A DNA stretch of 64,000 nucleotides from Rhodovulum bhavnagarense (GTDB lineage: Bacteria; Pseudomonadota; Alphaproteobacteria; Rhodobacterales; Rhodobacteraceae): assembly GCF_004343505.1 (NCBI RefSeq), contig NZ_SLXU01000003.1:62001-126000 (forward strand), given 5' to 3'. Under the pieces are notes generated by a model, which did not search any database, was not told the origin of the DNA, and was given only the letters and a program-made list of their open reading frames with translations. Position numbers and translations under genes: made by a program. Numbering within the stretch: position 1 is the first letter of the stretch; the number at the start of each line of letters is the position of its first letter. Shown here in pieces: positions 29,965 to 38,309 of this stretch.

Positions 29965-30564
29965 ATGATGTTGGAAGAAGGATTTTACGAGGTTCCCGCA
30001 GGCCATGTGGCCGCGGTCGTCACCTATCTGGAGATGCACGCGCCCGTTCCAGAACAGCCCGCGCCCGTCTCCGAGGGGCTGAGCCTTGTTCGGATCGAAG
30101 AGCCGGACCCTGATTGGTACCGAGCATTGTTCGCCCGTGTCGGAGCCGGCGAATGGCTGTGGTTTTCTCGTCTGTTGCTGGAAGACGACGCGCTGGCCGA
30201 TATTCTGGAAAACCCGGATGTCGAGATTTATGTCCTGCGGCGCGACGGGCTGGATATCGGGTTGCTCGAATTGGATTTTCGAACCTCTGGGGCTTGTGAG
30301 CTGGCATTTTTCGGGCTGGTCGGCTCGGCGGTCGGCACCGGCGCGGGCCGTTACCTTATGAATGCCGCTCTTCGGCGGGCCTGGGAGGCGCCGATCACTC
30401 TGTTGCATGTGCATACTTGCACGATGGATAGCCCGCGAGCCCTACCGTTCTACCTGCGCAGCGGCTTTGTGCCGGTCCGTAGGGAGGTGCAGATCGCACA
30501 GGACCCACGTCTAAGCGGTGTGATCGATCCGGCCGCCGCGCCGCAGGTTCCGATTTTGAAATGA
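29965..30564 (+). CDS. GNAT-family N-acetyltransferase
   Basis: A 199-residue protein with an N-terminal region (MMLEEGFYEVPAGHVAAVVT) and a GNAT core. The acetyl-CoA-binding motif A is FGLVGSAVGTGAGRYLMNAAL near residue 115, then a C-terminal HTCTMDSPRALPFYLRSGF block typical of motif B. The substrate is unknown. It stands alone between tig and the convergent ribosomal protein operon. Confidence 0.8.
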   Translation: MMLEEGFYEVPAGHVAAVVTYLEMHAPVPEQPAPVSEGLSLVRIEEPDPDWYRALFARVGAGEWLWFSRLLLEDDALADILENPDVEIYVLRRDGLDIGLLELDFRTSGACELAFFGLVGSAVGTGAGRYLMNAALRRAWEAPITLLHVHTCTMDSPRALPFYLRSGFVPVRREVQIAQDPRLSGVIDPAAAPQVPILK

Positions 30565-30568
30565 AAAT

Positions 30569-30609
30569 CGCGCGGGGGATGTTCTACCCCGCGCGGTGTC
30601 GTTGTTTTT
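30569..30609. terminator. Terminator between GNAT gene and rplI
   Basis: CGCGCGGGG ... CCCCGCGCG, a 9-bp stem with a 9-base loop, followed on the plus strand by GTGTCGTTGTTTTTG. It separates two convergent units and may act both ways. Confidence 0.7.
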
Positions 30610-30635
30610 GTACGGCCCGCCGGGGCCGATTGTCG

Positions 30636-31253
30636 TCAGGCGTCGCGCCGGGCCCTGTCCTCTGCGACTTCGACCAGGTTGTCGTCGTCGTCTGAGGCAG
30701 CAGAGCCGATATCGTCGAACAGTTCCGAGATTTCGAACTCAGCGGCGGCCTCTTCCTCGGCTGCCAGTTCCTGGATCGACTTGCCCGAGGCTTGCAACTG
30801 GGCCTCTTCGGCAGAGCGGGCGACGTTGATCTGCACGGTCGCGGCGACCTCGGGATGCAGGTGGACGCTCACGTCATGCAGGCCCAGCTCCTTGATCGGG
30901 CCGTTCAGCACCACCTGCTTGCGATCAACCGAGAACCCGTCGGCAGTTGCCGCGTCTGCGATGTCGCGCGGTGTGACCGAGCCATAGAGCGCGCCACTGT
31001 CCGAAGCCGAACGAATCACGATAAACTGCTGACCGTCGAGCTTTTCGGCCAGCGCCTCGGCCTCTTTCTTCGTCTCGAGGTTGCGCGCCTCGAGCTGCGC
31101 CTTCTCGGCCTCGAAACGGGCGATATTAGCCTCATTGGCGCGCAGCGCCTTGCCCTGCGGCAGCAGGAAGTTGCGGGCGTAGCCGTCCTTGACGGAAACC
31201 ACTTCGCCCATCTGGCCCAGCTTGGCCACGCGTTCCAGAAGGATCACTTGCAT
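30636..31253 (-). CDS. rplI: 50S ribosomal protein L9
   Basis: A 205-residue L9: N-terminal domain [32 protein letters not shown] with the family signature, a long connecting helix, and the RNA-binding C-terminal domain to about residue 150. An acidic tail of about 50 residues ([18 protein letters not shown]...) extends past the E. coli length of 149, as is common in Rhodobacterales. Last gene of rpsF-rpsR-rplI. Confidence 0.97.
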   Translation of the reverse strand: MQVILLERVAKLGQMGEVVSVKDGYARNFLLPQGKALRANEANIARFEAEKAQLEARNLETKKEAEALAEKLDGQQFIVIRSASDSGALYGSVTPRDIADAATADGFSVDRKQVVLNGPIKELGLHDVSVHLHPEVAATVQINVARSAEEAQLQASGKSIQELAAEEEAAAEFEISELFDDIGSAASDDDDNLVEVAEDRARRDA

Positions 31254-31265
31254 TGAATCGACCCC

Positions 31266-31493
31266 TTATTTCACGGCGTAGGGCAGCAGGGCGAGGAAGC
31301 GGGCGCGCTTGATTGCGCGGGCCAGCTCACGCTGCTTCTTGGCGGATACGGCAGTGATGCGCGAGGGCACGATCTTGCCGCGCTCGGAAATATAGCGCTG
31401 AAGAAGCCGAGTGTCCTTGTAATCGATCTTGGGCGCGTTCTCACCCGAGAAGGGGCAGACCTTGCGGCGGCGGAAAAACGGTTTTGCGGCCAT
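31266..31493 (-). CDS. rpsR: 30S ribosomal protein S18
   Basis: A 75-residue S18 ([20 protein letters not shown], then [19 protein letters not shown] and [15 protein letters not shown]). It pairs with S6 in the 30S platform. The ATG at 31493 is the conserved start; the in-frame extension upstream overlaps the rpsF gap and is not used. Lies 12 bases before rplI. Confidence 0.98.
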   Translation of the reverse strand: MAAKPFFRRRKVCPFSGENAPKIDYKDTRLLQRYISERGKIVPSRITAVSAKKQRELARAIKRARFLALLPYAVK

Positions 31494-31518
31494 GGGTTGG
31501 ACTCCTTTACTCAGGGGA

Positions 31519-31878
31519 TCAGCGACGTTCGCGGCGGTCGCCGCGGTCACGCTCGTCACGCTTTTGCATCTGGACGGAGGGACCTTCCTCGTGGGCGTCG
31601 ACCTTGATGGTCAGAACGCGCATCACGTCCTCGTGCAACCGCATCAGGCGTTCCATTTCCTGGACGGCCGGCGCGGGAGCGTCGGTGCGCAGGTAGGCGT
31701 AATGGCCCTTGCGGTTCTTGTTGATCTTGTAGGCCATCGTCTTGACGCCCCAGTATTCGCTGTCGACGACCTTGCCGCCGTTGTCAGCCAGTACCGTGGA
31801 GAAATGTTCGACAAGGCCCTCGGCCTGCGCGTTGGAAAGGTCCTGGCGCGCGATGAAGACATGCTCGTAAAGCGGCAT
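31519..31878 (-). CDS. rpsF: 30S ribosomal protein S6
   Basis: A 119-residue S6 ([58 protein letters not shown]) ending in a charged Arg/Asp-rich tail ([14 protein letters not shown]). First gene of the operon; 25 bases separate it from rpsR. Confidence 0.98.
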   Translation of the reverse strand: MPLYEHVFIARQDLSNAQAEGLVEHFSTVLADNGGKVVDSEYWGVKTMAYKINKNRKGHYAYLRTDAPAPAVQEMERLMRLHEDVMRVLTIKVDAHEEGPSVQMQKRDERDRGDRRERR

Positions 31879-32129
31879 GTGAACTCCAGTTCTGTTTGCG
31901 GGTGCATTTCATAGGGCGGGGTCTTTACATGACTTCCGCATCCCGTCCACGAGAGGCTGCACCGGGTCGTTGCACGGCGGAAGATCGGCGCCTTATACAG
32001 TGCGCGCAAGCAAATGCAAGCCCGCGCCGCGGGGGGCGGCATTTGACCAGATCGGGGTGGGTCTCTTAGGCGCTGGCCTCGGCGGGGGCAGCGGGCTAGG
32101 GTGGCGTGACCAACTGCCCAGGCCCCAGG

Positions 32130-33041
32130 ATGCCAAGCCTTTTTTCGCGTAAACCCATAACCAAGCTGGCCTTTCGTCCGCCCGCCCCCGAGCCGGGACG
32201 GGATGGTGTGGCGCTTGTGCTGATCGTGCGCAACGAGGAACGCCATATCGCAGAATGGGCGTCTTTTCACCGGGCGGCCGGTGCGACGCATGTCTTTGTC
32301 TACGATAATGGCTGCACCGATACGACCTTGCCTTGCCTGCGTGAGGTGCTGGGCGATTGCCTGACGGTGTTGCCATGGAACCAGAGACTCGCCGATGCCA
32401 GCACGGGGCGCGAGATTCACAACCAGGTGCTGGCCTATGCCCACGCAATGCGCAATTTCGGCGGGGCGTTCCGCTGGATGGCCTGTATCGACGCCGATGA
32501 GTTCCTGGTGCCAAAGCGGACCGAAAGTATTGGCGCTGCGCTTTCGCACCTGGGCGATATACCGAGCGTGACGCTGCCTTGGCACAATTTCGGCCGCAAC
32601 GCGCACCGGGTGCCGCCCGAGGGAGGTGTGATCGCCAATTACACCCGCCGCGCCGCCGACCCGATGAGCGGGGCCAGAGGGGTGACCAATTTCAAGACAG
32701 TGGTCGATGCGACCCGCGTTAGCGCAGTGAGGGTGCACAGCGTCGATATCGACGGCAAGGCCGTGACCTGGAACGACCGGGGAGAGAGGTCGGATCTCAA
32801 GGGCCGGAGCGCGCGCCGATTTTATTCCGCCGAACATCTGCAATTGAACCATTACTACACGCGTTCGGAGGCCGAGCTGGCCGCAAAGATCGCGCGGGGG
32901 TCCAATCAACGCGTCGCGGCCGAGCGCCATGCCGCACGGGTTCGGCGCAACGTGGCCAATATCGAGGCGGCCGAGATCGAGGATCGTGCGGCGATCGACT
33001 TTCTTGCCCGCTTGGAAACTACCGATTCTGCCCGCTTGTAG
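32130..33041 (+). CDS. Glycosyltransferase family 2/92-like protein
   Basis: A 303-residue GT-A fold protein. It has RNEERHIAEWASFHRAAGATHVFVYDN-type opening (near residue 37), a DXD-equivalent metal site in CIDADEFLVP near residue 128, and LPWHNFGRNAHRVPP, all typical of the Glyco_tranf_2_4/GT92 family. A C-terminal helical part carries NHYYTRSEAELAAKIARG. Probably adds a sugar to a cell-surface glycan; acceptor unknown. The ATG at 32130 is preferred over an in-frame GTG at 32106. Its gap to rpsF is 251 bases. Confidence 0.8.
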   Translation: MPSLFSRKPITKLAFRPPAPEPGRDGVALVLIVRNEERHIAEWASFHRAAGATHVFVYDNGCTDTTLPCLREVLGDCLTVLPWNQRLADASTGREIHNQVLAYAHAMRNFGGAFRWMACIDADEFLVPKRTESIGAALSHLGDIPSVTLPWHNFGRNAHRVPPEGGVIANYTRRAADPMSGARGVTNFKTVVDATRVSAVRVHSVDIDGKAVTWNDRGERSDLKGRSARRFYSAEHLQLNHYYTRSEAELAAKIARGSNQRVAAERHAARVRRNVANIEAAEIEDRAAIDFLARLETTDSARL

Positions 33042-33094
33042 AGCGTGGTTGGAGCGGCTAGACCACCCGGAACGGTCGCGACGAGAGGGACAAT

Positions 33095-34030
33095 ATGCTT
33101 GCATTCGTGTTTCCGGGGCAGGGGGCGCAGACCATCGGCATGGGCCGTGCGCTTGCCGAGGTCTATCCGCAGGCCCGCGAGGTCTTCGAAGAGGTGGACG
33201 AGGCGCTGGGCGAGAAGCTGTCGGCGCTGATCTGGGAGGGCGATCAGGATACGCTGACGTTGACCCGTAACGCCCAACCCGCGCTGATGGCGACCTCGAT
33301 CGCGGCGATGGCCGCGCTGGGGGCCGAGGGGGTGACGGTGCATGCGGCCTCTTTCGTCGCGGGGCATTCGCTGGGTGAGTATTCGGCCTTGTGCGCCGCC
33401 GGTGCGATCAGCCTGGCAGATACGGCGCGGCTGTTGCGTATCCGTGGCGAGGCAATGCAGGCGGCGGTGCCCGTGGGTGTTGGCGCCATGGCGGCGATCC
33501 TGGGGCTGGATTACGCCGCGGTGGATGCCATTGCGCAGCAGGCGGCCGGCGATGAGGTGGTGCAAGCCGCCAATGACAACGATCCTGGTCAGGTGGTAAT
33601 CTCTGGGCATGTCGCGGCGGTGGAGCGCGCGGTCGAACTGGCCAAGGCGCAGGGCGCCAAGCGGGCGGTGATGCTGCCGGTTTCCGCGCCGTTCCACTGC
33701 GCATTGATGGCCCCGGCCGCTGTAGCGATGGCTGAGGCGCTGGACGGTGTGGTCATCGAGGCACCGCAGGTTCCGGTGGTGGCCAATGTGCGCGCCGAGG
33801 CGATCAGCGATCCCGATGCGATCCGCGCCTTGCTGGTCGAGCAGGTCACCGGATCGGTCCGCTGGCGCGGCTCTGTGACGTGGATGGCGGGGCAGGGCGT
33901 GGCCGAGACCTGGGAAATCGGCGCGGGCAAGGCCCTGTCAGGCATGGTGCGTCGGATCGAGAGGTCGCTGGCCACGCGCCAGGTAGGCACCCCCGAAGAG
34001 GTGACAGCCGCCGTGGACAGCATGAACTGA
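33095..34030 (+). CDS. fabD: Malonyl-CoA:ACP transacylase FabD
   Basis: A 311-residue enzyme of type II fatty acid synthesis loading malonate onto ACP. N-terminal FVFPGQGAQTIGMGRAL, the nucleophile in FVAGHSLGEYSAL near residue 91, the arginine in LLRIRGEAMQ, and the second catalytic histidine in SAPFHCALMAPAA near residue 200 are all present. Followed after 10 bases by fabG. Confidence 0.97.
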   Translation: MLAFVFPGQGAQTIGMGRALAEVYPQAREVFEEVDEALGEKLSALIWEGDQDTLTLTRNAQPALMATSIAAMAALGAEGVTVHAASFVAGHSLGEYSALCAAGAISLADTARLLRIRGEAMQAAVPVGVGAMAAILGLDYAAVDAIAQQAAGDEVVQAANDNDPGQVVISGHVAAVERAVELAKAQGAKRAVMLPVSAPFHCALMAPAAVAMAEALDGVVIEAPQVPVVANVRAEAISDPDAIRALLVEQVTGSVRWRGSVTWMAGQGVAETWEIGAGKALSGMVRRIERSLATRQVGTPEEVTAAVDSMN

Positions 34031-34040
34031 GGAGGGAACG

Positions 34041-34778
34041 ATGTTCGATCTGACTGGAAAATGTGCGCTGGTGACCGGCGCATCGGGCGGCATCGGAGGC
34101 GAGATCGCGCGGGCGCTGCATGCGCGGGGGGCGACGGTGGGCCTGTCGGGGACGCGCGAGGCGCCGCTCTCTGCGCTGGCCGGGGAATTGGGGGAACGGA
34201 CCCATGTGCTGTCTTGCGACTTGTCCGACCCCGCTGCGGTGGACGCGTTGCCCAAGGTGGCAGCCGATGCGATGGGAAGCCTGGATATCCTCGTGAACAA
34301 TGCGGGCATCACGCGCGATACGCTGTTCATGCGTCTGAAAGACGAGGATTGGCAGGCAGTTCTTGACGTGAACCTGACCGCGGCGATGCGGCTGTGCCGG
34401 GGCGCAATGCGGCCCATGATGAAGGCACGCTGGGGCCGGATCGTCAATATCACCTCGGTGGTCGGCACGACCGGCAATCCTGGGCAGGCGAACTATTGCG
34501 CGGCCAAGGCCGGGCTGGTGGGCATGTCAAAGTCGCTGGCCCAGGAGGTCGCGGCACGCGGCATCACCGTGAACTGTGTCGCGCCTGGTTTCATCGAAAC
34601 CGCGATGACCGACAAGCTGACCGATGAACAAAAGACCGGGATCCTGGGCGCGGTGCCGATGGGCAAGATGGGAACGCCCAGCGATATCGCCGCCGCGGTG
34701 GTTTACCTGGCCAGCGCCGAGGCCGGCTATGTGACAGGCGCCACGCTGCATGTGAATGGCGGGATGGCAATGGTCTGA
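34041..34778 (+). CDS. fabG: 3-oxoacyl-[ACP] reductase FabG
   Basis: A 245-residue short-chain dehydrogenase. NADPH site TGASGGIGGEIARAL near residue 12, NNAGITRDTLFMRL, and the catalytic Ser-Tyr-Lys in ITSVVGTTGNPGQANYCAAKAG near residues 138-155. The C-terminal HVNGGMAMV is standard for FabG. Preceded by a strong ribosome site (GAGGGAACG). Confidence 0.97.
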   Translation: MFDLTGKCALVTGASGGIGGEIARALHARGATVGLSGTREAPLSALAGELGERTHVLSCDLSDPAAVDALPKVAADAMGSLDILVNNAGITRDTLFMRLKDEDWQAVLDVNLTAAMRLCRGAMRPMMKARWGRIVNITSVVGTTGNPGQANYCAAKAGLVGMSKSLAQEVAARGITVNCVAPGFIETAMTDKLTDEQKTGILGAVPMGKMGTPSDIAAAVVYLASAEAGYVTGATLHVNGGMAMV

Positions 34779-34807
34779 GGGGGGGCTGGCCTGCGACCGG
34801 AAAGCGT

Positions 34808-34835
34808 TTGCCAAGCGGGGACGATGTGCTATAGG
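34808..34835 (+). promoter_or_regulatory. Candidate promoter of acpP
   Basis: TTGCCA, 16-base spacer, TATAGG in the 182-base gap between fabG and acpP. A separate promoter fits the much higher demand for ACP. Confidence 0.4.
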
Positions 34836-34960
34836 CGGCGCAGTTTCTGCCGGGGGCATCCCGCGCTTGGAATTTCCCCGCGCCCGCGGGAGACAGAGCG
34901 GCCCTGCGGGCCAATAGCAAAAGACGGGCACGCTGCCTGAGCAATATGTGAGGAACGGAC

Positions 34961-35194
34961 ATGAGCGACATCTCTGATCGCGTTAAGAAGATCGTGGTCG
35001 AGCATCTGGGCGTCGAAGAGGACAAGGTGAACGAGAACGCGTCGTTCATCGATGACCTCGGCGCCGATAGCCTGGACACGGTCGAACTGGTCATGGCTTT
35101 CGAGGAGGAGTTCGGCATCGAGATCCCTGACGACGCGGCCGAGACGATCCAGACCTTTGGCGACGCGGTGAAGTTCATCCAAGACGCCGCCTGA
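34961..35194 (+). CDS. acpP: Acyl carrier protein
   Basis: A 77-residue acidic four-helix protein. The phosphopantetheine attachment serine is Ser37 in [20 protein letters not shown]. Family length and charge are typical. It has its own candidate promoter and an intrinsic terminator, which gives a short abundant message within the fab cluster. Confidence 0.98.
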   Translation: MSDISDRVKKIVVEHLGVEEDKVNENASFIDDLGADSLDTVELVMAFEEEFGIEIPDDAAETIQTFGDAVKFIQDAA

Positions 35195-35220
35195 GGCGAG
35201 CAGTTCCCGACCGGACAGGA

Positions 35221-35246
35221 CGGCGCCCCCATCGGGCGCCGTTTTT
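35221..35246 (+). terminator. Intrinsic terminator of acpP
   Basis: CGGCGCCC, loop CCATC, GGGCGCCG, then TTTTT: an 8-bp stem and U-tract 27 bases after acpP. Some read-through would be needed unless fabF has its own promoter. Confidence 0.9.
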
Positions 35247-35366
35247 CGTTTGAGGGCCGGATACGGCTGAATGCATCCCACAGGGGCGGGGCTCTATTGC
35301 CCCCGCCCGTCAAACCACTGTATCAGGAGCGCCGGAACGGGCGAGTTATCCAGCGAGGAGCATCAG

Positions 35367-36629
35367 ATGCGTCGAGTGGTGATCACGGGCATGGGGATGG
35401 TTTCCCCGCTGGCCTGCGGGGTAGAGCAAACCTGGAAGAGGCTGCTCGACGGGCAATCGGGGATCGGTCCGATCACGCGGTTTGACGCCTCGCGCGTGGC
35501 GACGACCTACGCCGCGGAGTTGCCCCTTGGCGATGGCGGCGATGCGACCTTCAACCCCGACGACTGGATGGAGCCCAAGGAGCGGCGCAAGGTTGACGAT
35601 TTCATCCTCTACGCGATGGCCGCGGCCATGCAGGCGGTGGAGGATTCTGGATGGGTCGCCGAGACCGACGAGCAGAAAGAGCGCACCGGCGTGATGATCG
35701 GTTCGGGCATCGGCGGGCTGTCCGCGATTGCCGACACGGCGCTGCTGATCAAGGAAAAGGGACCGCGGCGGGTGTCACCCTTTTTCATCCCCTCGGCGCT
35801 GATCAACCTGGCCTCCGGGCAGGTGTCGATCCGGTTTGGGTTCAAGGGGCCGAACCACGCCGTGGTGACGGCCTGTTCGACGGGGGCGCACGCTATCGGC
35901 GATGCCTCGCGGCTGATCAAGTATGGCGATGCGGACGTGATGGTCGCGGGCGGCGCCGAAAGCCCACTGTCGGAAATCGGCGTGGCCGGTTTCAACGCGG
36001 CGCGGGCGCTGTCGACCAAGCGGGGCGACGATCCGCAATCGGCCTCGCGCCCCTGGGATGCGGATCGCGACGGCTTCGTGATGGGCGAGGGCGCGGGTGT
36101 GGTCGTGCTGGAGGAATACGAGCATGCCAAGGCCCGCGGCGCCAAGATCTATGCCGAGGTTCTGGGCTACGGCATGTCGGGAGATGCCTATCACATCACG
36201 GCGCCGGCCGAGAATGGCGACGGTGGCTATCGCTCGATGCGGGCGGCGCTGCGCGACGCGGGGCTGACCCCGGCGGATGTTGACTACATCAACGCGCATG
36301 GCACCTCGACCATGGCCGACACGATCGAGTTGGGCGCGGTGGAGCGGCTGTTGGGCGACGCGGCGGAAGCGACCACGATGTCGTCGACCAAATCCTCGGT
36401 CGGGCATTTGCTGGGGGCTGCGGGCGCAGTCGAGGCGATCTTCTGTGTGCTCGCCCTGCGTGACCAGATCGCGCCGCCGACACTGAACCTGGACACGCCC
36501 CCCGAGGGCACGCGCATCGACCTTGCCCCGCACAAGGCGGTCAAGCGCAAGATCGATGTGGCCTTGTCGAATTCGTTCGGTTTCGGGGGCACCAATGCCT
36601 CTCTCGTGTTGGGGCGCGGTGAAGTCTGA
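35367..36629 (+). CDS. fabF: Beta-ketoacyl-ACP synthase II FabF
   Basis: A 420-residue condensing enzyme. Catalytic Cys in VTACSTGAHAIGDA near residue 169, and the two histidines in NAHGTSTMADTIELGA near 310 and KSSVGHLLGAAGAVEA near 347. The ATG at 35367 (MRRVVITGMGMVSPL) is the conserved start and has GAGGAG seven bases before it; the longer ORF upstream contains the acpP terminator region. Its stop overlaps the mltG start. Confidence 0.97.
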   Translation: MRRVVITGMGMVSPLACGVEQTWKRLLDGQSGIGPITRFDASRVATTYAAELPLGDGGDATFNPDDWMEPKERRKVDDFILYAMAAAMQAVEDSGWVAETDEQKERTGVMIGSGIGGLSAIADTALLIKEKGPRRVSPFFIPSALINLASGQVSIRFGFKGPNHAVVTACSTGAHAIGDASRLIKYGDADVMVAGGAESPLSEIGVAGFNAARALSTKRGDDPQSASRPWDADRDGFVMGEGAGVVVLEEYEHAKARGAKIYAEVLGYGMSGDAYHITAPAENGDGGYRSMRAALRDAGLTPADVDYINAHGTSTMADTIELGAVERLLGDAAEATTMSSTKSSVGHLLGAAGAVEAIFCVLALRDQIAPPTLNLDTPPEGTRIDLAPHKAVKRKIDVALSNSFGFGGTNASLVLGRGEV

Positions 36630-37783
36630 TGTGGCGTTCGCTTGCCTCTAATGCGCTGACGCTGTTTGTGGTGCTCTTGGTACTGGCAGGCGGTGTGGTG
36701 ATGTGGGGCAAGCGCCAGTATACCACGTCCGGCCCGCTTGAATCCGCGATATGCCTGCGCGTCGAGCCGGGCTCCAACATGACACGACTGTCCGGTGAAC
36801 TGGCCGCGTCGGGGGCGATTTCCAACCCGACGCTATTTCGGCTGGGTGCTGATTACACTGACAAGGCCCATCTGTTGAAAGCGGGCAGTTTCCTGGTTCA
36901 GCCCGGCGCATCGATGGAAGAGATCGTCGATATCGTCACCCGCGGCGGGCGTTCGACCTGCGGGACCGAGTTGAACTTTCGCATCGGTGTGACGCGCGCC
37001 GAGGTGATGATACGCGAACTTGACCCCGAGACATCGCGCTATGTCGAGGTCCTGGCATTCGATCCGGCGGATGAGAAAGCCCCGGACGAATACCAGCGCT
37101 ATCGCGGCCTTGACGATCTGCGCTACCGGATAACCCTGGCCGAGGGCGTGACCAGTTGGCAGGTGATCGAAGAACTGAAATCGGCCGATTTCCTTTCCGG
37201 TGAGGTGTCCTTATTGCCCGCCGAGGGCAGCTTGGCCCCCGATAGCTACGAGGTGGCCGAGGGCGATGATCGGGCTGAACTTATTGCCGAGATGCAGGCG
37301 CGACAGGCCGATACCCTTGACCGGCTTTGGGCGACGCGGCGGGAGGGCCTTCCGCTTGCCAGCAAGCAAGAGGCACTGACGTTGGCCTCGATCGTCGAGA
37401 AGGAAACCGGTATCGCCGAAGAGCGGCCCCTGGTGGCAAGCGTTTTCATAAACCGCTTGCGGCAAGGTATTAGGCTTCAGACCGATCCTACGGTGATCTA
37501 TGGCCTGACCCAGGGTAAGGCGCCACTGGGCCGGGGCATCCGGCAAAGCGAGCTGCGCCGCCAAACGCCATATAATACTTATGTCATCGATGGGTTGCCG
37601 CCGACCCCTATCGCGAATCCGGGCTCGGCCTCGATCGCGGCGGTTCTTGATCCCGCACGAAGCGAGTACCTGTTCTTCGTTGCCGATGGTACCGGCGGGC
37701 ATGCCTTTGCCGAAACCCTGGCCGAGCATAACCGCAACGTCGCGCGGTGGCGTCAGATCGAGGCGGAGCGAGGCGCGCAATAG
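36629..37783 (+). CDS. mltG: Endolytic murein transglycosylase MltG
   Basis: A 384-residue YceG-family enzyme that cuts nascent peptidoglycan strands. One N-terminal membrane helix (residues 8-25) precedes a LysM-like region and the catalytic domain with the glutamate in LTLASIVEKETGIAEERPLVASVF near residue 255. Further blocks are LQTDPTVIYGLTQG, YNTYVIDGLPPTPIANPG. It is translationally coupled to fabF (TGATG). The GTA regulatory region follows directly. Confidence 0.95.
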   Translation: MWRSLASNALTLFVVLLVLAGGVVMWGKRQYTTSGPLESAICLRVEPGSNMTRLSGELAASGAISNPTLFRLGADYTDKAHLLKAGSFLVQPGASMEEIVDIVTRGGRSTCGTELNFRIGVTRAEVMIRELDPETSRYVEVLAFDPADEKAPDEYQRYRGLDDLRYRITLAEGVTSWQVIEELKSADFLSGEVSLLPAEGSLAPDSYEVAEGDDRAELIAEMQARQADTLDRLWATRREGLPLASKQEALTLASIVEKETGIAEERPLVASVFINRLRQGIRLQTDPTVIYGLTQGKAPLGRGIRQSELRRQTPYNTYVIDGLPPTPIANPGSASIAAVLDPARSEYLFFVADGTGGHAFAETLAEHNRNVARWRQIEAERGAQ

Positions 37784-37796
37784 GGCAAGGGGTTTG

Positions 37797-37811
37797 TTAA
37801 CCTCTTGTTAA
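37797..37811 (+). promoter_or_regulatory. CtrA-type box upstream of the GTA promoter
   Basis: TTAA-CCTCTTG-TTAA matches the CtrA consensus TTAA-N7-TTAA exactly. The half-sites extend to a direct repeat of TTGTTAA at 37794 and 37805, one helical turn apart. It ends 11 bases before the -35 of the promoter below. By rough base-composition reasoning such a match is unlikely to be chance in 64 kb of high-GC DNA. Confidence 0.65.
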
Positions 37812-37822
37812 GAATAAACTTC

Positions 37823-37851
37823 TTGACTCTGCGCACGGTCTGGAGTATCCC
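37823..37851 (+). promoter_or_regulatory. Putative promoter of the GTA cluster
   Basis: TTGACT, exactly 17 bases, TATCCC. It is the only good promoter-like pair between mltG and g1. Predicted start of transcription is near 37858, about 20 bases before the terminator stem. Confidence 0.5.
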
Positions 37852-37876
37852 TTCAGGCAAGCTGGAAGACGTGGGT

Positions 37877-37910
37877 AAGCGGCCCGGGGGTGTCCCCGAG
37901 GCCGCTTTTT
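37877..37910 (+). terminator. Intrinsic terminator between the GTA promoter and g1
   Basis: AAGCGGCC plus CGGGG pairs with CCCCG plus GGCCGCTT (one bulged A, loop GTGT), followed by TTT. A 13-bp GC-rich stem with a U-tract. It lies after mltG but also inside the predicted leader of the GTA transcript. Confidence 0.9.
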
Positions 37911-37955
37911 CATGTCTTCCGCCGCGGCGGTCAGGCGAGGCAGGCAAATAACGAC

Positions 37956-38309
37956 ATGGCATTGATAACGACCTCCACAGGGGGGCACTCGGCGGCGCAG
38001 GCGGTGCTTGAAGAGGCGGAAGAGCATTACCGGCGTACGATCCGTGCGCTGCACGATCTCATGGCAGAAATCCAGGCCGGTCAAAGTGGCCGGGCGCGCG
38101 AGCTTCGCGGTGCGCTGGGCGATCTTGGCAAGGCGGCTCAGACAGCGTTCGATGAAAGGGTACGAGTTGAAAAGCGTCTCAGAAGCGAATCCGGTATCGT
38201 CAACGACTATGCGATCGACCTTGACGGGGCCCGTGCTGAAATCGGGCGCCGACTGGATCGCCTGCGCACCGCGCGCGGATCAGGAGAAGTTCCTGGAAGG
38301 GCTGAGTGA
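37956..38309 (+). CDS. g1: GTA g1 protein (small-terminase-like)
   Basis: A 117-residue, almost wholly helical protein (VLEEAEEHYRRTIRALHDLM, RARELRGALGDLGKAAQTAF, DERVRVEKRLRSESG). It occupies the g1 position directly before the large terminase; RcGTA g1 is considered a degenerate small terminase subunit. The ATG at 37956 (MALITTSTGGHS) begins 46 bases after the terminator. Its last 101 bases overlap g2 in another frame, suggesting translational coupling. Confidence 0.8.
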   Translation: MALITTSTGGHSAAQAVLEEAEEHYRRTIRALHDLMAEIQAGQSGRARELRGALGDLGKAAQTAFDERVRVEKRLRSESGIVNDYAIDLDGARAEIGRRLDRLRTARGSGEVPGRAE

